Assembly (NCBI GenBank): GCA_033239525.1
Contig: BSYO01000016.1
Coordinates: 5,219,045 to 5,283,044, forward strand
Source: Nepenthes gracilis
Taxonomy: Eukaryota; Streptophyta; Magnoliopsida; Caryophyllales; Nepenthaceae
Direction: 5' to 3'
DNA: 64,000 bases
Below the pieces are notes generated by a model. The model ran no database searches. It saw only the letters and a list, made by a program, of their open reading frames with translations, and was not told where the DNA came from. Of this stretch, positions 1 through 10,920 are shown in pieces. Both the position numbers and the translations under genes were made by a program. The first letter of the stretch is position 1. Each line of letters begins with the position of its first letter.

Positions 1-399
1 ATATACATTAAGGTTTAAATTTGATTGATGTCCATTTAAGGTTTGAGTTGGTCGATATTAATTTGTGGTTTAAGCTTGATTGATTTCGATTTGAAGTGTA
101 GGTTTGATTTATTTTAGGTTGAGGACTAGAGTCGATTAATTTGCTAAGGTAGGACAATCTAACCTGATTATTAATAGTTTAGTAATAGGATTAAGAGATG
201 ACAGGATGCGGAAGCCATGATGGACAAAATACTTGCCTGGACTAGGAATAGGGAAACTTGAAGAGCATGGCAAGTATGACGGATAGGGTGGAATCGGCGG
301 CTCGAGGTTAGCATAACTTGGAGCCAATTCCTATGCTAGGAAATCCAAGAATGTTGATTTATGATTGATTTATTAATGATCAAGTACTTTAATTTTTTA
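1..399. other. AT-rich sequence without recognisable gene
   Basis: The first 130 bases repeat short variants of a 'ggtttaaatttgattgat' theme, which looks like degenerate tandem or LTR-like sequence. I see no convincing coding content. It may be the upstream part of the decayed gypsy relic that follows, but no LTR border or primer-binding site could be placed. Confidence 0.4.
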
Positions 400-3095
400 G
401 TGGCACGAATTCTATAGAAGCTGAAATATGGATCCAGAATATTTGAAATGGTATTTGGGGTGATCCAATATCCTGAAGAAGATAAAGTAATGTTTGCCTC
501 ATATAAGTTAGAAGGCAAAACCGACCATTGGTGGTTGATGAGAAAAAAAGTCATAGGTTTGAAGGATAAAGAAATATAATGGATTTTTTTATAGATAAAT
601 ATTTTCGACGAGTTTTCAGGGTGCAAACGGAGGACGAGTACGCTCATTAGTGGCAAGAAAACTTGACGGTAGCAGAGTATGACACTAAATTCTCGAAGTA
701 ATCTCGCTTTGTCCTGCTTTTGGTACATTATGAAGTAAGGATGGTAAGGAAATTTTTACAAGGATTAAAAAGTAAAATCTAGAGACGGCTGAATTTTCTG
801 AAATTGAGGACCTATAAATATATGGTGGATCGGGCTCCTTTGTGAAAAAGTGCTTGAAGAGGAAAGATTTTTCAAAAATAAGTTAACTAACCGTGTTGGT
901 CAAAATTCTAGTTGAAATTCGAGGTTACGAAGGCTCTACAAAAAGCCAAAGCTGGCAGAAATGAGAAAAAAAAGCGCTAAAATTTAAGGTAAATTGGGCA
1001 AGCAATTAGCGACACATGCATCCGGACATTGTGAAAAATTGCATAGAGGGAGGCCGTGTTATAAAATTTTGGGAGTATGTTTCAATTGTGAATAATTTAC
1101 CCACATGATTAAGAGTCATCCTTATACCTTGGGTAGGACAACGAAGAAGTTCAGTGCCTTAGATCGATATTTCACGATGATAACACAAGGTGCAGAAGTG
1201 TCGTCTACCGTGGTAGAAGGTATGATTTCTAAATTTTGATACTTTAGTACATATATTGTTTTGGATTTATAATCTATATTTTCATTGTGTTTCCTAAGTT
1301 TATTAATTTATTTAAGGATCATAGATTTTGTACTAGTTGTATCGATATCTATAATATTTTTTTGGGCCCGTAAATATGATTGGTTGGGCTGATTTTATTT
1401 TATTTGCGGTGCTGAGTTTTGATATGATATTGGGGGTGATTTGGTTGGTGAGTCTCCATACTTGTATAGATTGTGTCAGTAAGGATATTATACTTTACAA
1501 TTGGTTATGAAATTTTGAGTATGAGGTAAAGTTGATCGAGTGGCGACAAAATTAGTATCGTTTTCCCTACAAGTCATTTAATGAGGATATGTGCCGAGTT
1601 TATTTAGTATATATGACTACATTCGGGAGTCATTCTGTAGTCATTAAGAACTTTTCAGCTGTGTAAGAATTCGAGAATGTTTCTTGGAGGAAAAGATTAG
1701 CATGGCTTATTTTTGATCAAAAAATTGAGGTTGTCGTCAAGGTTGTGCCAAGATCGGCACAAATTTTGAGGACACTGCATAAAATCGATGAGGCACTAGT
1801 TGAGTGCTTGCCGTAGAATGCTTCAGTGACTTTGAAATAAGCAAGATAAATTTATGAGATTATGTGTGAATTATTAAAAATTTAATTGGTTTGGGAAACA
1901 AATTGTTTGATAAATGAGTATTGGAAGTCAATAGGTAATTCGTTTATCTCTTGTAAGGGCTTGATAATTTTTAAGATCAATCTATATTTGCGGTGCTGTC
2001 AATTAAGAATGAATTGGAAAAATATGCCCGAGTCAGCTTTCAGGAAAGAGTATGGCCGTTATGAACCTCGGTGACACCTTCTGGGTTAGCAATTTCATCT
2101 GGAACCTAGGAATCGAATCTTTTGGTTGTATTTGGGTTAATTTTGTGATGGCTTTATTGATAATATTTTGATTTGCTCAAAAAGTTGTCAGAGGCATAAG
2201 GTCCAATTGAGGGCTGCATTGTAGATTGCGAAGGGTAGTCAGTTGTTTGCTCATTTGAGAAAATGAGAGCTGGTGAATTATCGATAATGTCGGTTTGATC
2301 GATTCCTAATGGATCAAGTGAATTTGTAATAGGTTGAGATGCTTTCGAGAAAGATTTGGGATTGTATTTTGATGTAGCGTATCCAGGTGGTCACCTATGG
2401 GTTAGGATAGTTGAAAGTCTATGATCAAAATTACCCTACTTATGGTTTGGAGATGAGTAGTTAAGGTCTTTACTTTGAGATTTTAGGGGTGCTATTTGTA
2501 TAGAAAGAGTTATGGTTTCGTTTGGTCATAAAGGTTTGAAGAAGTTCTTTCGTTAAAAGAAATGATCATGTGACAGTGTAAGCGGATAGATTTTTAACGT
2601 ACAATAAATGATCAATCAGAGTAGCACAGCAAAAATGTGTGGGCCCATTGCCCATAAATTTCAGAATTAGATTGAGATTTCAAGTGAATGATCATTTTTG
2701 AGACTTAGGGTAAATTGAAGTAGAAGTTTGTTGGTTTATTTGAAATTTTGTAGTAAGTCGGAGAAGTGGTCAATAAATTGGCTTACCTTCAAATTTGGTG
2801 GATTATCATAATATCTCCCATGTATCAATAATTAAGAAAATAAGTATGTGATCGAATTAAACCATTGAAGGAAATTAAGAATTTGTCTTATGATAAGGTT
2901 TCGATTTAGATTTTAGATAGAAAGTATCATGTATTGAGAATCAGGATAATTTGATTGGTTAAGATTCTCTAGAAAAATTATTTAATCAATGGAATGACTT
3001 GGGAATGCGAAGAAGAAATTTGGAAGGATTATCCCTGATTGCTAAATTTTGCGATTCGTAAAATTTTGATGACGAAACTTTTATAAAGAGGGTAT
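400..3095 (+). pseudogene. Decayed Ty3/gypsy (chromovirus-like) gag-pol relic G1
   Basis: Fragments of a gypsy polyprotein appear in the right order in all three plus frames, full of stops. A gag piece near 460-560 reads ...FASYKLEGKTDHWW, the usual gypsy gag signature. A CCHC-like knuckle remnant lies near 1030-1130. A protease-end motif (FDMILGVIWL) lies near 1410-1450. An RNase H start (DAFEKDLGLYFD) and its downstream NYPTYGLEM block lie near 2340-2460. The integrase C-terminus lies near 2700-2800, and a chromodomain-like stretch (EIKNLSYDK ... WECEEEIWKDYP) near 2865-3050. The usual 'aatttTgaTgacgaaacttt' end of such elements is at 3060-3085. Most of RT and integrase is missing or unreadable. 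It is an old, internally deleted, non-functional copy; lineage (Tekay/Del-like) is inferred from motif style only. Confidence 0.75.
3060..3095 (+). other. Likely 3' end of G1 internal region / polypurine area
   Basis: The string 'aattttgatgacgaaac' followed by 'ttttataaagagg' closely matches the end of chromovirus pol and the polypurine tract just before the 3' LTR in plant elements of this type. The downstream LTR is too decayed to delimit. Inference from family resemblance. Confidence 0.45.
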
Positions 3096-3320
3096 TATTA
3101 ATATTAATCTAATACGTATTATAAATAATATCATAAACATGAATGAAAGATCAAGCATTACAGTAGTTATAACTTGACTTACTTTAGAGAGATTATATGC
3201 TTGCATACACTTGATATATGACAAAGTGTAGGGTAAATGTAATCATTATTTGAAAAATATATACTAGACTGTTGGAAGGAAAAAAGAAAAAAAGAGAGAG
3301 AGAAATGTCCATATAAGTTT

Positions 3321-3506
3321 GTGAGGTATAGTTATGACAATGAATGGAGAGACCTTAGAATATGCAGGTGTACAAAGCCTACCAATGCATTTACTAATGT
3401 TGCTTCCATTGTTTTAATAAGTGGTAAAGTTAAACATGGTTATTTTAGTATTAGACACATTAATGGAGGAGTTACGAAACATAAACTTGCATTAAAAAAA
3501 AAATAA
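3321..3506 (+). pseudogene. Short ORF resembling a BED zinc finger (hAT-like)
   Basis: A 61-codon open frame ends with HINGGVTKHKLALKKK. In plant hAT transposases and BED-finger proteins the finger has a C-x2-C pair followed by a 'GGV.+.K.H' block, and here the 'GGVTKHK' block and an upstream C-R-C are seen. The final His is replaced and the spacing is poor, so this is at best a decayed fragment. No transposase domain follows. It could equally be chance or part of a decayed LTR. Confidence 0.22.
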
Positions 3507-3639
3507 GAGGATTTGATGAGAGGATATTATACTCGTGTTTATGTTCATCTTAAAAGTATTGATCTCAATAATTGGTAAAAGTACTAAGCTCAATAGTTGT
3601 AAGTGTAAAGGAAAATTGCCATTCAAATGAAGTGAGTCT

Positions 3640-3967
3640 GTTATTGATAAAGTTTTTTTTTTTTTTTTGGATAAGTAAGTAAAGTTGAATTAAAATAATA
3701 AAAAAAAGTACATAAACTAAGTTCCAACTCCAAATATTTTGCCGACTTAGAAGTAGAACAAAGCCGCTAGGATATACTCCGAGCACAAATATTCAAAGAA
3801 ATAATCTGTGAAAGTAAAGAAAACATACAAAGAAGGAACACAAACGCCGACCAAAGAGCCAACTACCAAGTCGGTCACGAATTTACCGCATAATCGGAGG
3901 AGCACATCAGCATGATAGAATGGCTTTCAGCGTTATGACCGGCAAATCATAAGTTGTTGATAAAGTT
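3640..3967 (-). mobile_element. 5'-truncated LINE (L1-like) 3' end with target-site duplication
   Basis: On the plus strand a poly-T run (from about 3655) is followed by 'ggataagtaagtaaag', i.e. on the minus strand an insertion ending '...cttacttatcc' plus poly-A, the usual tail style of plant L1 LINEs. The insert spans about 3655-3952. It is bracketed by a 15-bp duplication, gtt(a/g)ttgataaagtt, at 3640-3654 and 3953-3967, with one mismatch. No ORF2 domain is visible, so only the 3' UTR and tail were copied. A SINE with an LINE-like tail is the alternative, but no Pol III A/B boxes were recognised. Confidence 0.7.
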
Positions 3968-5562
3968 ATTTATTATAATCTCAATTCTAAAAATTATAAA
4001 TGACATCATAAAATATAAACTGGAACATGTTTAAGAGATTGGACAAATTGCTAGTAATCCTTATAACACAATTAAATAAATTTAAATTTTGACTCAAGAT
4101 TGGGCCAAAACCTCCATATTTGGCCCTAAACCATGTGCTCAATTCATCAAACATGAAAAAAATCATCTAAAATTCATACTCCCGCATAAACGTCATACAA
4201 CTCACAATTTACGGCCCACAGTTTGAAAATATACACATTGAGTTAGCAAGATATGCCAATTATAAATATATTTCAAATTGTTTTAGTAGCATAGCATAAT
4301 TTCCAAAATATAAATAAAGCTTCTTCTAACTAATCATCTTAAAAAACTCTGCAAGTGATTCATACACACTGATATGAAAGGTAATGGATATGACAAGTGT
4401 GAGCCTAAACAATATATATATATATATAGGAAATGTGAGGATGATAAAATATCAATAATTATAAAAAAAGATGTAGAATTATTGAGAATTGAGCGCCAGT
4501 GACAAACTTTACCTATGAGGGTTGAACATCTAATGCCAGATTATAAATTCTTAGCCCTTAATTCAAACTGTATAATACTATTTAAAATTTATGGGTGGAT
4601 TAATTACATATTATAATAAATAGATAAAGACAAATATAACTTTTTTTTAACACATGGATGATATGACATTTGTTTACAAATACATTATGACATGTTTAAA
4701 TATATTCTTTTAATTTTTTATTATGATTCTTATTTGGACAAAAGAAAAACTCCACACAAATGACCAAATTTTTATAAAAATGATTCAATAAATAACTTGG
4801 CTTGAATTGATTTGTAGGGTTTTCATCAAATCCTTTCATAAAAAGGGCATGCAAGACCAAATTCTCAATTAAAGCACAAGCCTTCAAAATTTCATGATTT
4901 ATGAATAATTTTAACATGCATGCTAAACTCAAGGGAAATACAAAAATGTTACATGCAAATTTAGATCAAGAATCAAGAATAATTTCTAAAATTTTCAACA
5001 AGAATATAAAGAAAAGGCTTTAAATACAATTATTTTGAGTTAATTTGACCAAAATTTAGCTCAAAATCACTTCAAATCCTCTTCTGCCTTCCTGTCTTTT
5101 TGTCTCTCTCTTCTCTTCTTTCTCTTTTGTCTCTCTAAACACTCTAAAAAATGGGTTTGGAATCTTTAAATAGCAAGTTAGCATACATACGCTAATCATG
5201 CATGCAACAAATGTAAAGACTAAAACTACCTTACACATATACACCTATCAGGTACGTATTAAGCGTCAAACTACTAAAATAAACATATATGAGAAATCGT
5301 TATATGTTCATTAAGTACAGAGATATTATCTTGAATACGCTAATGAGTGACTTATATATCTCTCAGGCAACCCCACCACTACTATTCGTGCACGAGCACC
5401 ATTCTTATGTTTATTAGGTGCCAACTCCATTTCCTCAGTTATATGATTTTTCACCTTGGGTGTTACATGTTCTGACGTAGTTGCAAGCCGATAGTCAATC
5501 CAAGATCGCGACCAAGCCAAGAACACTAAGCCTAACAGCTTGCGGAGTTCCCATGCCTTTTC
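3968..5562. other. Intergenic AT-rich DNA, no gene recognised
   Basis: AT-rich, with a (TA)n run near 4411-4427. Open frames are short and featureless. A minus-strand frame at 5628-5326 reads coherently (tail ...RARIVVVGLPERYISHSLAYSR) up to the C1 insertion border, so C1 may have landed in a pre-existing coding or repeat sequence, but I do not recognise it. Confidence 0.4.
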
Positions 5563-6405
5563 TGTTGGGACAAAAGAGGCGTCCGGACAGAATGCTTGGA
5601 AAGTGTAGTGACCGAGAGGACAAAACACTCGGGCAAAAGGAGAGCGCTCGTACGGATAGCCAAAAGTAGAGATAAAAAGCTGAGAGAAAACACACGAGAT
5701 TTTAACGTGGAAACCATTCTATAACCGAAGGGAAAAACCACGGGAGTAGAGTCCACAACAAGTCCACTATGTAAAATAAGTTACAAACCTCCAATATGGA
5801 GTATCCGCTACACACCCTAGAAGTCAAACCAAGAAAACACTCTTTTCTTTTCACTCTCTATTTTTCTCTTTCTCTTTCTCTCACCAGTGATACACTCCCC
5901 TTTTTTCCTTCACACTAGTTCTCTTGCACACTCCAAGATTGCTCTCAATCTCACACTTGCTCTAGCTCTCCAACCAGCAGTCCATATATATAGTAGACTG
6001 ATCCAAGGGGGCAGCCAGCCACCCTAGGAACTAGAGTGGAAGGCCACCCCGCCTAGCCCTGCAAAAGCAGGTGCACGCTCGGTGTGTAGGGTGGCAGGCT
6101 TGGGACTTGGTGCCTCCTGAGCTTTCCAATCAGAGCAGGCCACCTACCCACCTAACTTGTAGCAGACCTATAGAGGAAGTCAACGTCTAGGCTTCAGAGC
6201 CCTCGTCCATATCTTCAGCAACCTCTCGGATATGACGCCTCTGATGAGTCCTCGTCCACTATTTCAGCCACTTCTCGGACTATAGTTCCTGGACGGATTC
6301 TTCAGCCACCCCTAGGACGGATGTTCTCGACCCTCTCTAGAAGTCTGCTTACATTTGCCTCCACATGTTCGTGGACACAAATGCCACAAGAGAGTGACCC
6401 TAACA
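5563..6405 (-). repeat. C1 3' LTR
   Basis: Starts tgttggga and ends ccctaaca (plus strand). It is the partner of 7954-8816. It lacks a stretch of roughly 25 bases present near 8215-8240 in the other LTR, and there are scattered transitions between the two. A TATA-like 'tatatata' (5984-5993) is in the position expected for the minus-strand promoter. Confidence 0.93.
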
Positions 6406-6455
6406 AACTTCCCCTCATGACTTTGTGGGGAACCTTCGTTGTTGTTGGGCGACCG

Positions 6456-7245
6456 TCATCTTCTGCCTCTCGGCAGCTTCTCCTGAATTTGGACTTTGGC
6501 ATTAACCTCTGTAAGCCTGAATGACACCTTCCTCCGCTCCACTGAGTTTGGAGTAAATCTACTCCCCTTCAGCTTCTTATCCGCAGGCTTGTGATTTTTC
6601 CTTGCACTCCACCTTGGCTGACCTCTCTTACCTCCCGTCCGTCCGCTCCTGCCACATTGACCAATGCCCCCATTGGTCATATTGGCATTTTCTTTGGCAA
6701 TACAGGTCTTCATCAGATACCGCCCTGATATCCTGCTTCCCCTTGCCATTACTGAGGCGCCTTTGGTGAGCTTCCACTGCCCGTCGCCAAATGCCGTCCG
6801 AAAGCCTTCCTCATCAAGCTTCCCGGTTGAAATCACATTGAACCTCAGATTTGGGGCATGTCGCACGCCCTCCAGCACGAGCGTATTTTCGTTGCTTGTC
6901 CTCAAGCAAACATTCCCAATGCCAACAGCCCTAGAGGAGCCACCGTTACTCATCTTCAACACCTCGTGGTCAACAGGCGTATAACTCATGAAGTGGGACT
7001 TCCTCAGTGTCGCATGGTGTGAGGCCCCACTGTCCATCACCCAACTCGTCTCCTGGCATGGCCGGCGCCATGCTTCCCCGGCATGGACCACCAGGAGGTC
7101 TCCACAGAAAGTAGTGGTCTCCGGATCATCAGCCTGATCCTTTTTCTCCTGACAGTTGCTTCTGCCCTCCTCGTCATGCTTTCTCCTCGAACAATCTTTC
7201 TTTATGTGGCCTTTCTTGCCACAAAGGAAGCAACTCCTTCCATCA
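6456..7245 (-). pseudogene. C1 zinc knuckle and aspartic protease, truncated pol
   Basis: Minus-strand frame with a CCHC knuckle CFLCGKKGHIKKDC (near 7235-7190), then a pepsin-like retroviral protease with the active-site block WVMDSGASHHAT (near 7045-7010). The Tnt1-style continuation follows (VRHAPNLRFNVISTGKLDEEG...WKLTKGASVMARG). After the ...SGRYLMKTCIAKENAN segment (about 6700) the reading leaves the known pol order, with no GAG-pre-integrase HHCC, integrase or RT, and passes to a basic stretch ending at 6456. The catalytic Asp is intact. The deletion junction is probably between 6600 and 6700. The protein would be gag plus protease only. Confidence 0.8.
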
Positions 7246-7916
7246 AACTTGCTTCGGCTGTTGCTCCTTTCCGTCCTCCACCTTGTCCTCGGTCAAATCT
7301 CCCTCGTCCCCAACTGCTGGTGGCCACAAGAAGACTTGGCCGTGAGCTTGAGGTCTCACGGCTTTCCCTCCGCCTTGACTCGTTCATAAATAAGGAAGTT
7401 ATGACCTCGTCCAACTTCGGCGTGTCCTTCCCGAACAGCAACGTCATGACAATATGATCGAATGAGGCCGGTAAGAATACCAGCAACACCAACACTTTGT
7501 CCTCGTCATTAATCTTCTCATCAAGGGCCGACATCTACGTCACCGGCCGATTGAACTCGTCCAAGTGCTTACCGCAGGACATAGAATTGCTTCTTTATAT
7601 GTACCCTGGTTGTCAATGATTTGGACTTGTACTGGCTCTCAAGCTTCTCCCAGACCTCGGCCGGGTCCGAAAGACCGAGAACCTTCTGGAGTGTGTTGTC
7701 CGTCAGACACAACTTAATGGTGGAGTTCGCAAGATCCTCTTTATCCTGCCACTCGTCCTCGAATAGTTTCTTCGGCTTCTCCTCCTTTTTCAGAAGAGTT
7801 TTTACCGTTTCTTTCCGGGTCAAAATATTCCTCACCCTTTCCTGCCAAATGATGAAATTATTTTGCCCATTGAACTGCTCCACACTGAACATCCCATTCT
7901 TCGCCGACGACACCAT
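7202..7916 (-). pseudogene. C1 gag (copia-type capsid), frameshifted
   Basis: Starts at the ATG just downstream of the primer site (MVSSAKNGMFSVEQFNGQNN), the usual copia gag opening 'F.G.NF..W'. It continues with UBN2-type gag signatures (TIKLCLTDNTLQKVLGL, EVWEKLESQYKSKSLTTR). A frameshift near 7550 moves the frame to the second half (LASFPAS-like DHIVMTLLFGKDTPKLDEVITSL). A second shift near 7240 leads into the zinc knuckle. The product would form the retrotransposon particle. With two frameshifts it is non-functional as read, though sequencing errors cannot be excluded. Confidence 0.8.
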
Positions 7917-7940
7917 CCACCTGACGGTTCACAAATCTGG

Positions 7941-7951
7941 CTCTGATACCA
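7941..7951 (-). other. C1 primer-binding site (initiator-Met tRNA type)
   Basis: The minus strand reads TGGTATCAGAG, the standard plant copia primer site, separated from the LTR end by two bases. Confidence 0.9.
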
Positions 7952-7953
7952 CT

Positions 7954-8816
7954 TGTTGGGACAAACGAGGCATCCGGACAGAATGCTCGGAAAGCGCAAT
8001 GACTGAGAGGAAAACACTAGGGCAGAGGGAAAGTGCTCGGACGAACAGCCAAAAGTAGAGATAGAAAGCTGAGAAAAAACACACAAGATTTTAACATGGA
8101 AACCCTTCTATGACCGAAGAAAAAATCACGGGAGCAGAGTTTACAGCAAGTCCACTATGTGAAATATGTTACAAACCTCCAAGATGGAGTATCCGCTACA
8201 CACCCGAGAAGTCAAAGAGAAAAATTCTCCAGAGCAAACCAAGAAAACAATCTTTTCTTTTCACTCTCTATTTTTCTCTTTCTCTTTCTCTCACCGACGG
8301 TGCACTCTCCTTTTTTCCTTCACACTAGTTCTCTTGCACACTCTAAGATTGCTCTTAATCTCACACTTGCTCTAGCTCTCCAACCAGCAGTCCATATATA
8401 TAGTGGACTGACCCTAGGGGGGCAGCCAGCCACCCTAGGAACTAGGGTGGAAGGCCACGCCGCCTAACCCTGCAAAAGTAGGCGCACGCTCGGTGTGTAG
8501 GGTGGCAGGCTTGGGACTTTGTGCCTCCTGAGCTTTCCAATCAGGGCAGGCCATCTACCCACTTAACCTATTGCAGGCCTACAGAGGAAGTCAATGCCTA
8601 GGCTTTAGAGTCCTCGTCAATGTCCTCAGCAATCTCTTGGACATGACGCCTCTGATGAGTCATCGTCCACTATTTCAGCCACTTCTCGGACTATAGTTTC
8701 CGGACGAATTCTTCAGCCACTCTGAGGACGGATGTTCTCGGCCCTCTCCAGAAGTCCGCTTCCATTTGCCTCCACATGTCCGTGGACACAAATGCCACAA
8801 GAGAGTGACCCCAACA
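7954..8816 (-). repeat. C1 5' LTR
   Basis: Starts tgttggga and ends ccccaaca. A TATA-like 'tatatata' run lies at about 8393-8402 for minus-strand transcription. The stretch 'gattttaacatggaaac', followed by an A-rich 'accgaagaaaaaatcacggga' region, is shared in altered form with the LTRs of C2, C3 and C5, marking one LTR family. Confidence 0.93.
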
Positions 8817-8900
8817 TTTTCAATTCCAAGTAGCAACTCCACTTCCTACCTGGAGCCATTAATGAAGTCCCTATCTTCCCAAGACCCCTCTTCTCCAATC

Positions 8901-9003
8901 AAAGACCACACCACAGCAGCTCACAAGATTGAAGGATCTCTCTTCGCAACCAAAGACCACACCACAGTAGCTCTCAAGATTGAAGGGTCTTGCTTCCAAA
9001 TTT
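8901..9003 (+). repeat. Two tandem copies of a 51-bp unit
   Basis: The unit starts 'aaagaccacaccacag' at 8901 and again at 8952, so the period is 51 bases (17 codons). In one plus frame both copies stay open (KDHTT.A.KIEGS). This is either a duplicated coding segment or a minisatellite in the sequence C1 landed in. No family recognised. Confidence 0.75.
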
Positions 9004-9029
9004 CGGGTAATGTTTTGGGCCCTTGAGTG

Positions 9030-10261
9030 ACCTGGTAAATCGGGTCTGTGGTCCTTAGGAGGGGGCAGTGAAGAATTTAACCTTTTGTAATAGTTAATCC
9101 ACTTAGAGTAATTGATTCTCTAAATTAATGAGTGAGTCCCAATTGTTTAAATAAGTGATTTCTTAGAAGAACCAAAAATGGTTGAGTAAGTCTATTCAGT
9201 TTTGCATCAATGAGTGTTGTCATCTCCATCATTCTATATGTTCCCTACTTCATGTTCGATGCTTGAAATGAGTAAGAAAAAGCCCGTTGACGAAGCACAC
9301 ATTAATGGAAGGAAGGTAAAATTTCAATATACTTGCAAATCTTAGGGAGACATATTTTGCCAACCTAGATTAGTTGAGTATTTCTTTTATTTTGTTGGTA
9401 GTGGCGTCACAGATGAACCATCTGATAGATGTTGGTACCAGCTCAACTGTTGAGTTAATATAAGTAAAACCGTTGACTAATTCTAATTGAGTTACGGAAT
9501 ATTCAATATACTGATTATAGTCTGTTACTAATATTGACTTTGCATTTCGGTTCACAATCAAGCTTGATTCTAACTTCACAAGATTAACGAAGTTGGCAAG
9601 CTGAAGTAGCCATCTAGAACTTGGAATTCTGGAGTTGTCACAGCACTGATTTGGGGCTGTTGAAGTGGACATCCAATAGAGACTTCAGTAGCGTGTTGAT
9701 CTAGGGCTTTTCATGAGTTGTCACTCCGAATCTCCCGCTGGAAAAATGATGTGTTGTTTTGGAAGGCAGCGATGTAGCCAAAACTACACAGCATTTATAT
9801 GTAAGAGAAGAATTCCTTACAGTGAATAGTTGCATCTCCGAAAAGTTAATCTATGTAGGATAATCGGCGTGTTGTTTCTAAAAAATACTAGTGATTCCTT
9901 CTAGCCCGAAAATTGTAACCACGTACAAAGAAGAGTAAGATGTGAAATGTGTTTAAAGAAAGCCAATATGAACAGGCTTTTGTTATTACTGAAGTTCAAG
10001 AAGCAGTACGATACATTAATTCTAGCATGTGTCCTACAAGAACTGTTGTATCAGTTCAGTTATTGTGTTCTTGAACGTAACAGTAAAATAAAACTGTGTT
10101 CTGGCATGTACATCATTTATTATTTTCTGTGATAAAGTTCAGGAAACCAGGAACAGTTGCGTTTCTACTGGTTAAACAAGAACTGGATCATGCCACATAG
10201 TGTTTCGATCAATAGATAGGAACTGTTTGTTCAAACTCAATCTTCAGTAAAAGATATCATT
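9030..10261. other. Intergenic, no gene recognised
   Basis: Contains only short frames. The longest is a minus-strand frame at 9672-9370 (100 codons) with ordinary composition but no domain I know. It has no splice or promoter context, so I do not call it a gene. Confidence 0.4.
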
Positions 10262-10284
10262 CACTACAAAAAAATTAATATTTA

Positions 10285-10470
10285 GTGATGAAAAATTAGT
10301 AACAAATATATTTTTGTCACTATTAATAATTCATATATATAATGTAGTGATAAATATATAATTTTATCACTAAATATTAAGAGAAATAAAAATGATTTTA
10401 TAAAAAATAAAATAGTTAATAATAAGTAATAAAAAATAGCAGTGACAAAAATATAATGTCACTCATTATA
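10285..10470. repeat. CACTA left subterminal repeats
   Basis: Several degenerate copies of 'tagtgAtaaa' / 'ttTgtcacta' in direct and inverted orientation just inside the left terminus. In this superfamily such repeats are bound by the element's TNPA-type protein. Confidence 0.7.
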
Positions 10471-10539
10471 AAAAATACATTAAATATTTAAAAATTTTAA
10501 TAAATTTTATACTTTATATATTTTAACAAAATCCCACTC

Positions 10540-10920
10540 CTTCACCAAATACAAAACTCGCTCCACTCACACTGCCCTCTCTCCACGCCATACAAAATAC
10601 ACTCCACTCATGCCTCTCTCTCTCTACGCCTCTCTGTTCACTTTACCAGAATCCCTAAAATCAGAATCCCTAAACCACTCGAGTTCTTCTGCAAATGAAT
10701 CTTGCATTTTTCAATCTCACAGGTTCAATAGGCCGTTTTCCTTCACAATCGACAAATTTCTCCATTATCTCGTAGCAAATCAGTTGTAGAAGTTCGCAAT
10801 CGATGAATTGTTCATCAAATCAACACTTCATATCTCACGGTGCTTTGATTTTGGTATCTCCCGTTCCTATATCACTCTGTTTCACAATGTTTTGACTCGA
10901 TTGCGTGTCGAGGATGAAGA
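10540..10920 (+). promoter_or_regulatory. CT-rich leader-like zone inside the CACTA element
   Basis: Pyrimidine-rich 'ctctctccacgcc' and 'ctctctctctctacgcctctc' stretches, then 'gaatccctaaa' repeats, look like the promoter/5' untranslated part of a plant gene. No long ORF follows directly. It may be the start of the element's own decayed transposase gene or of captured host sequence. Inference only. Confidence 0.35.

Larger units (their letters stand above)
5563..8816 (-). mobile_element. Ty1/copia retrotransposon C1 (Tnt1/Tork-like), internally deleted
   Basis: A complete insertion: LTRs at 5563-6405 and 7954-8816, TG...CA ends, and a perfect 5-bp target duplication ttttc at 5558-5562 and 8817-8821. 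It reads on the minus strand. The primer site TGGTATCAGAG (plus 7941-7951) lies two bases inside the 5' LTR and matches the initiator-Met tRNA type. Only gag, zinc knuckle, protease and the very end of the internal region remain; integrase, RT and RNase H (about 3 kb in its relatives C2 and C3) are missing. It cannot move by itself but keeps LTRs, primer site and probably packaging signals, so it could be mobilised by a relative. Confidence 0.93.
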
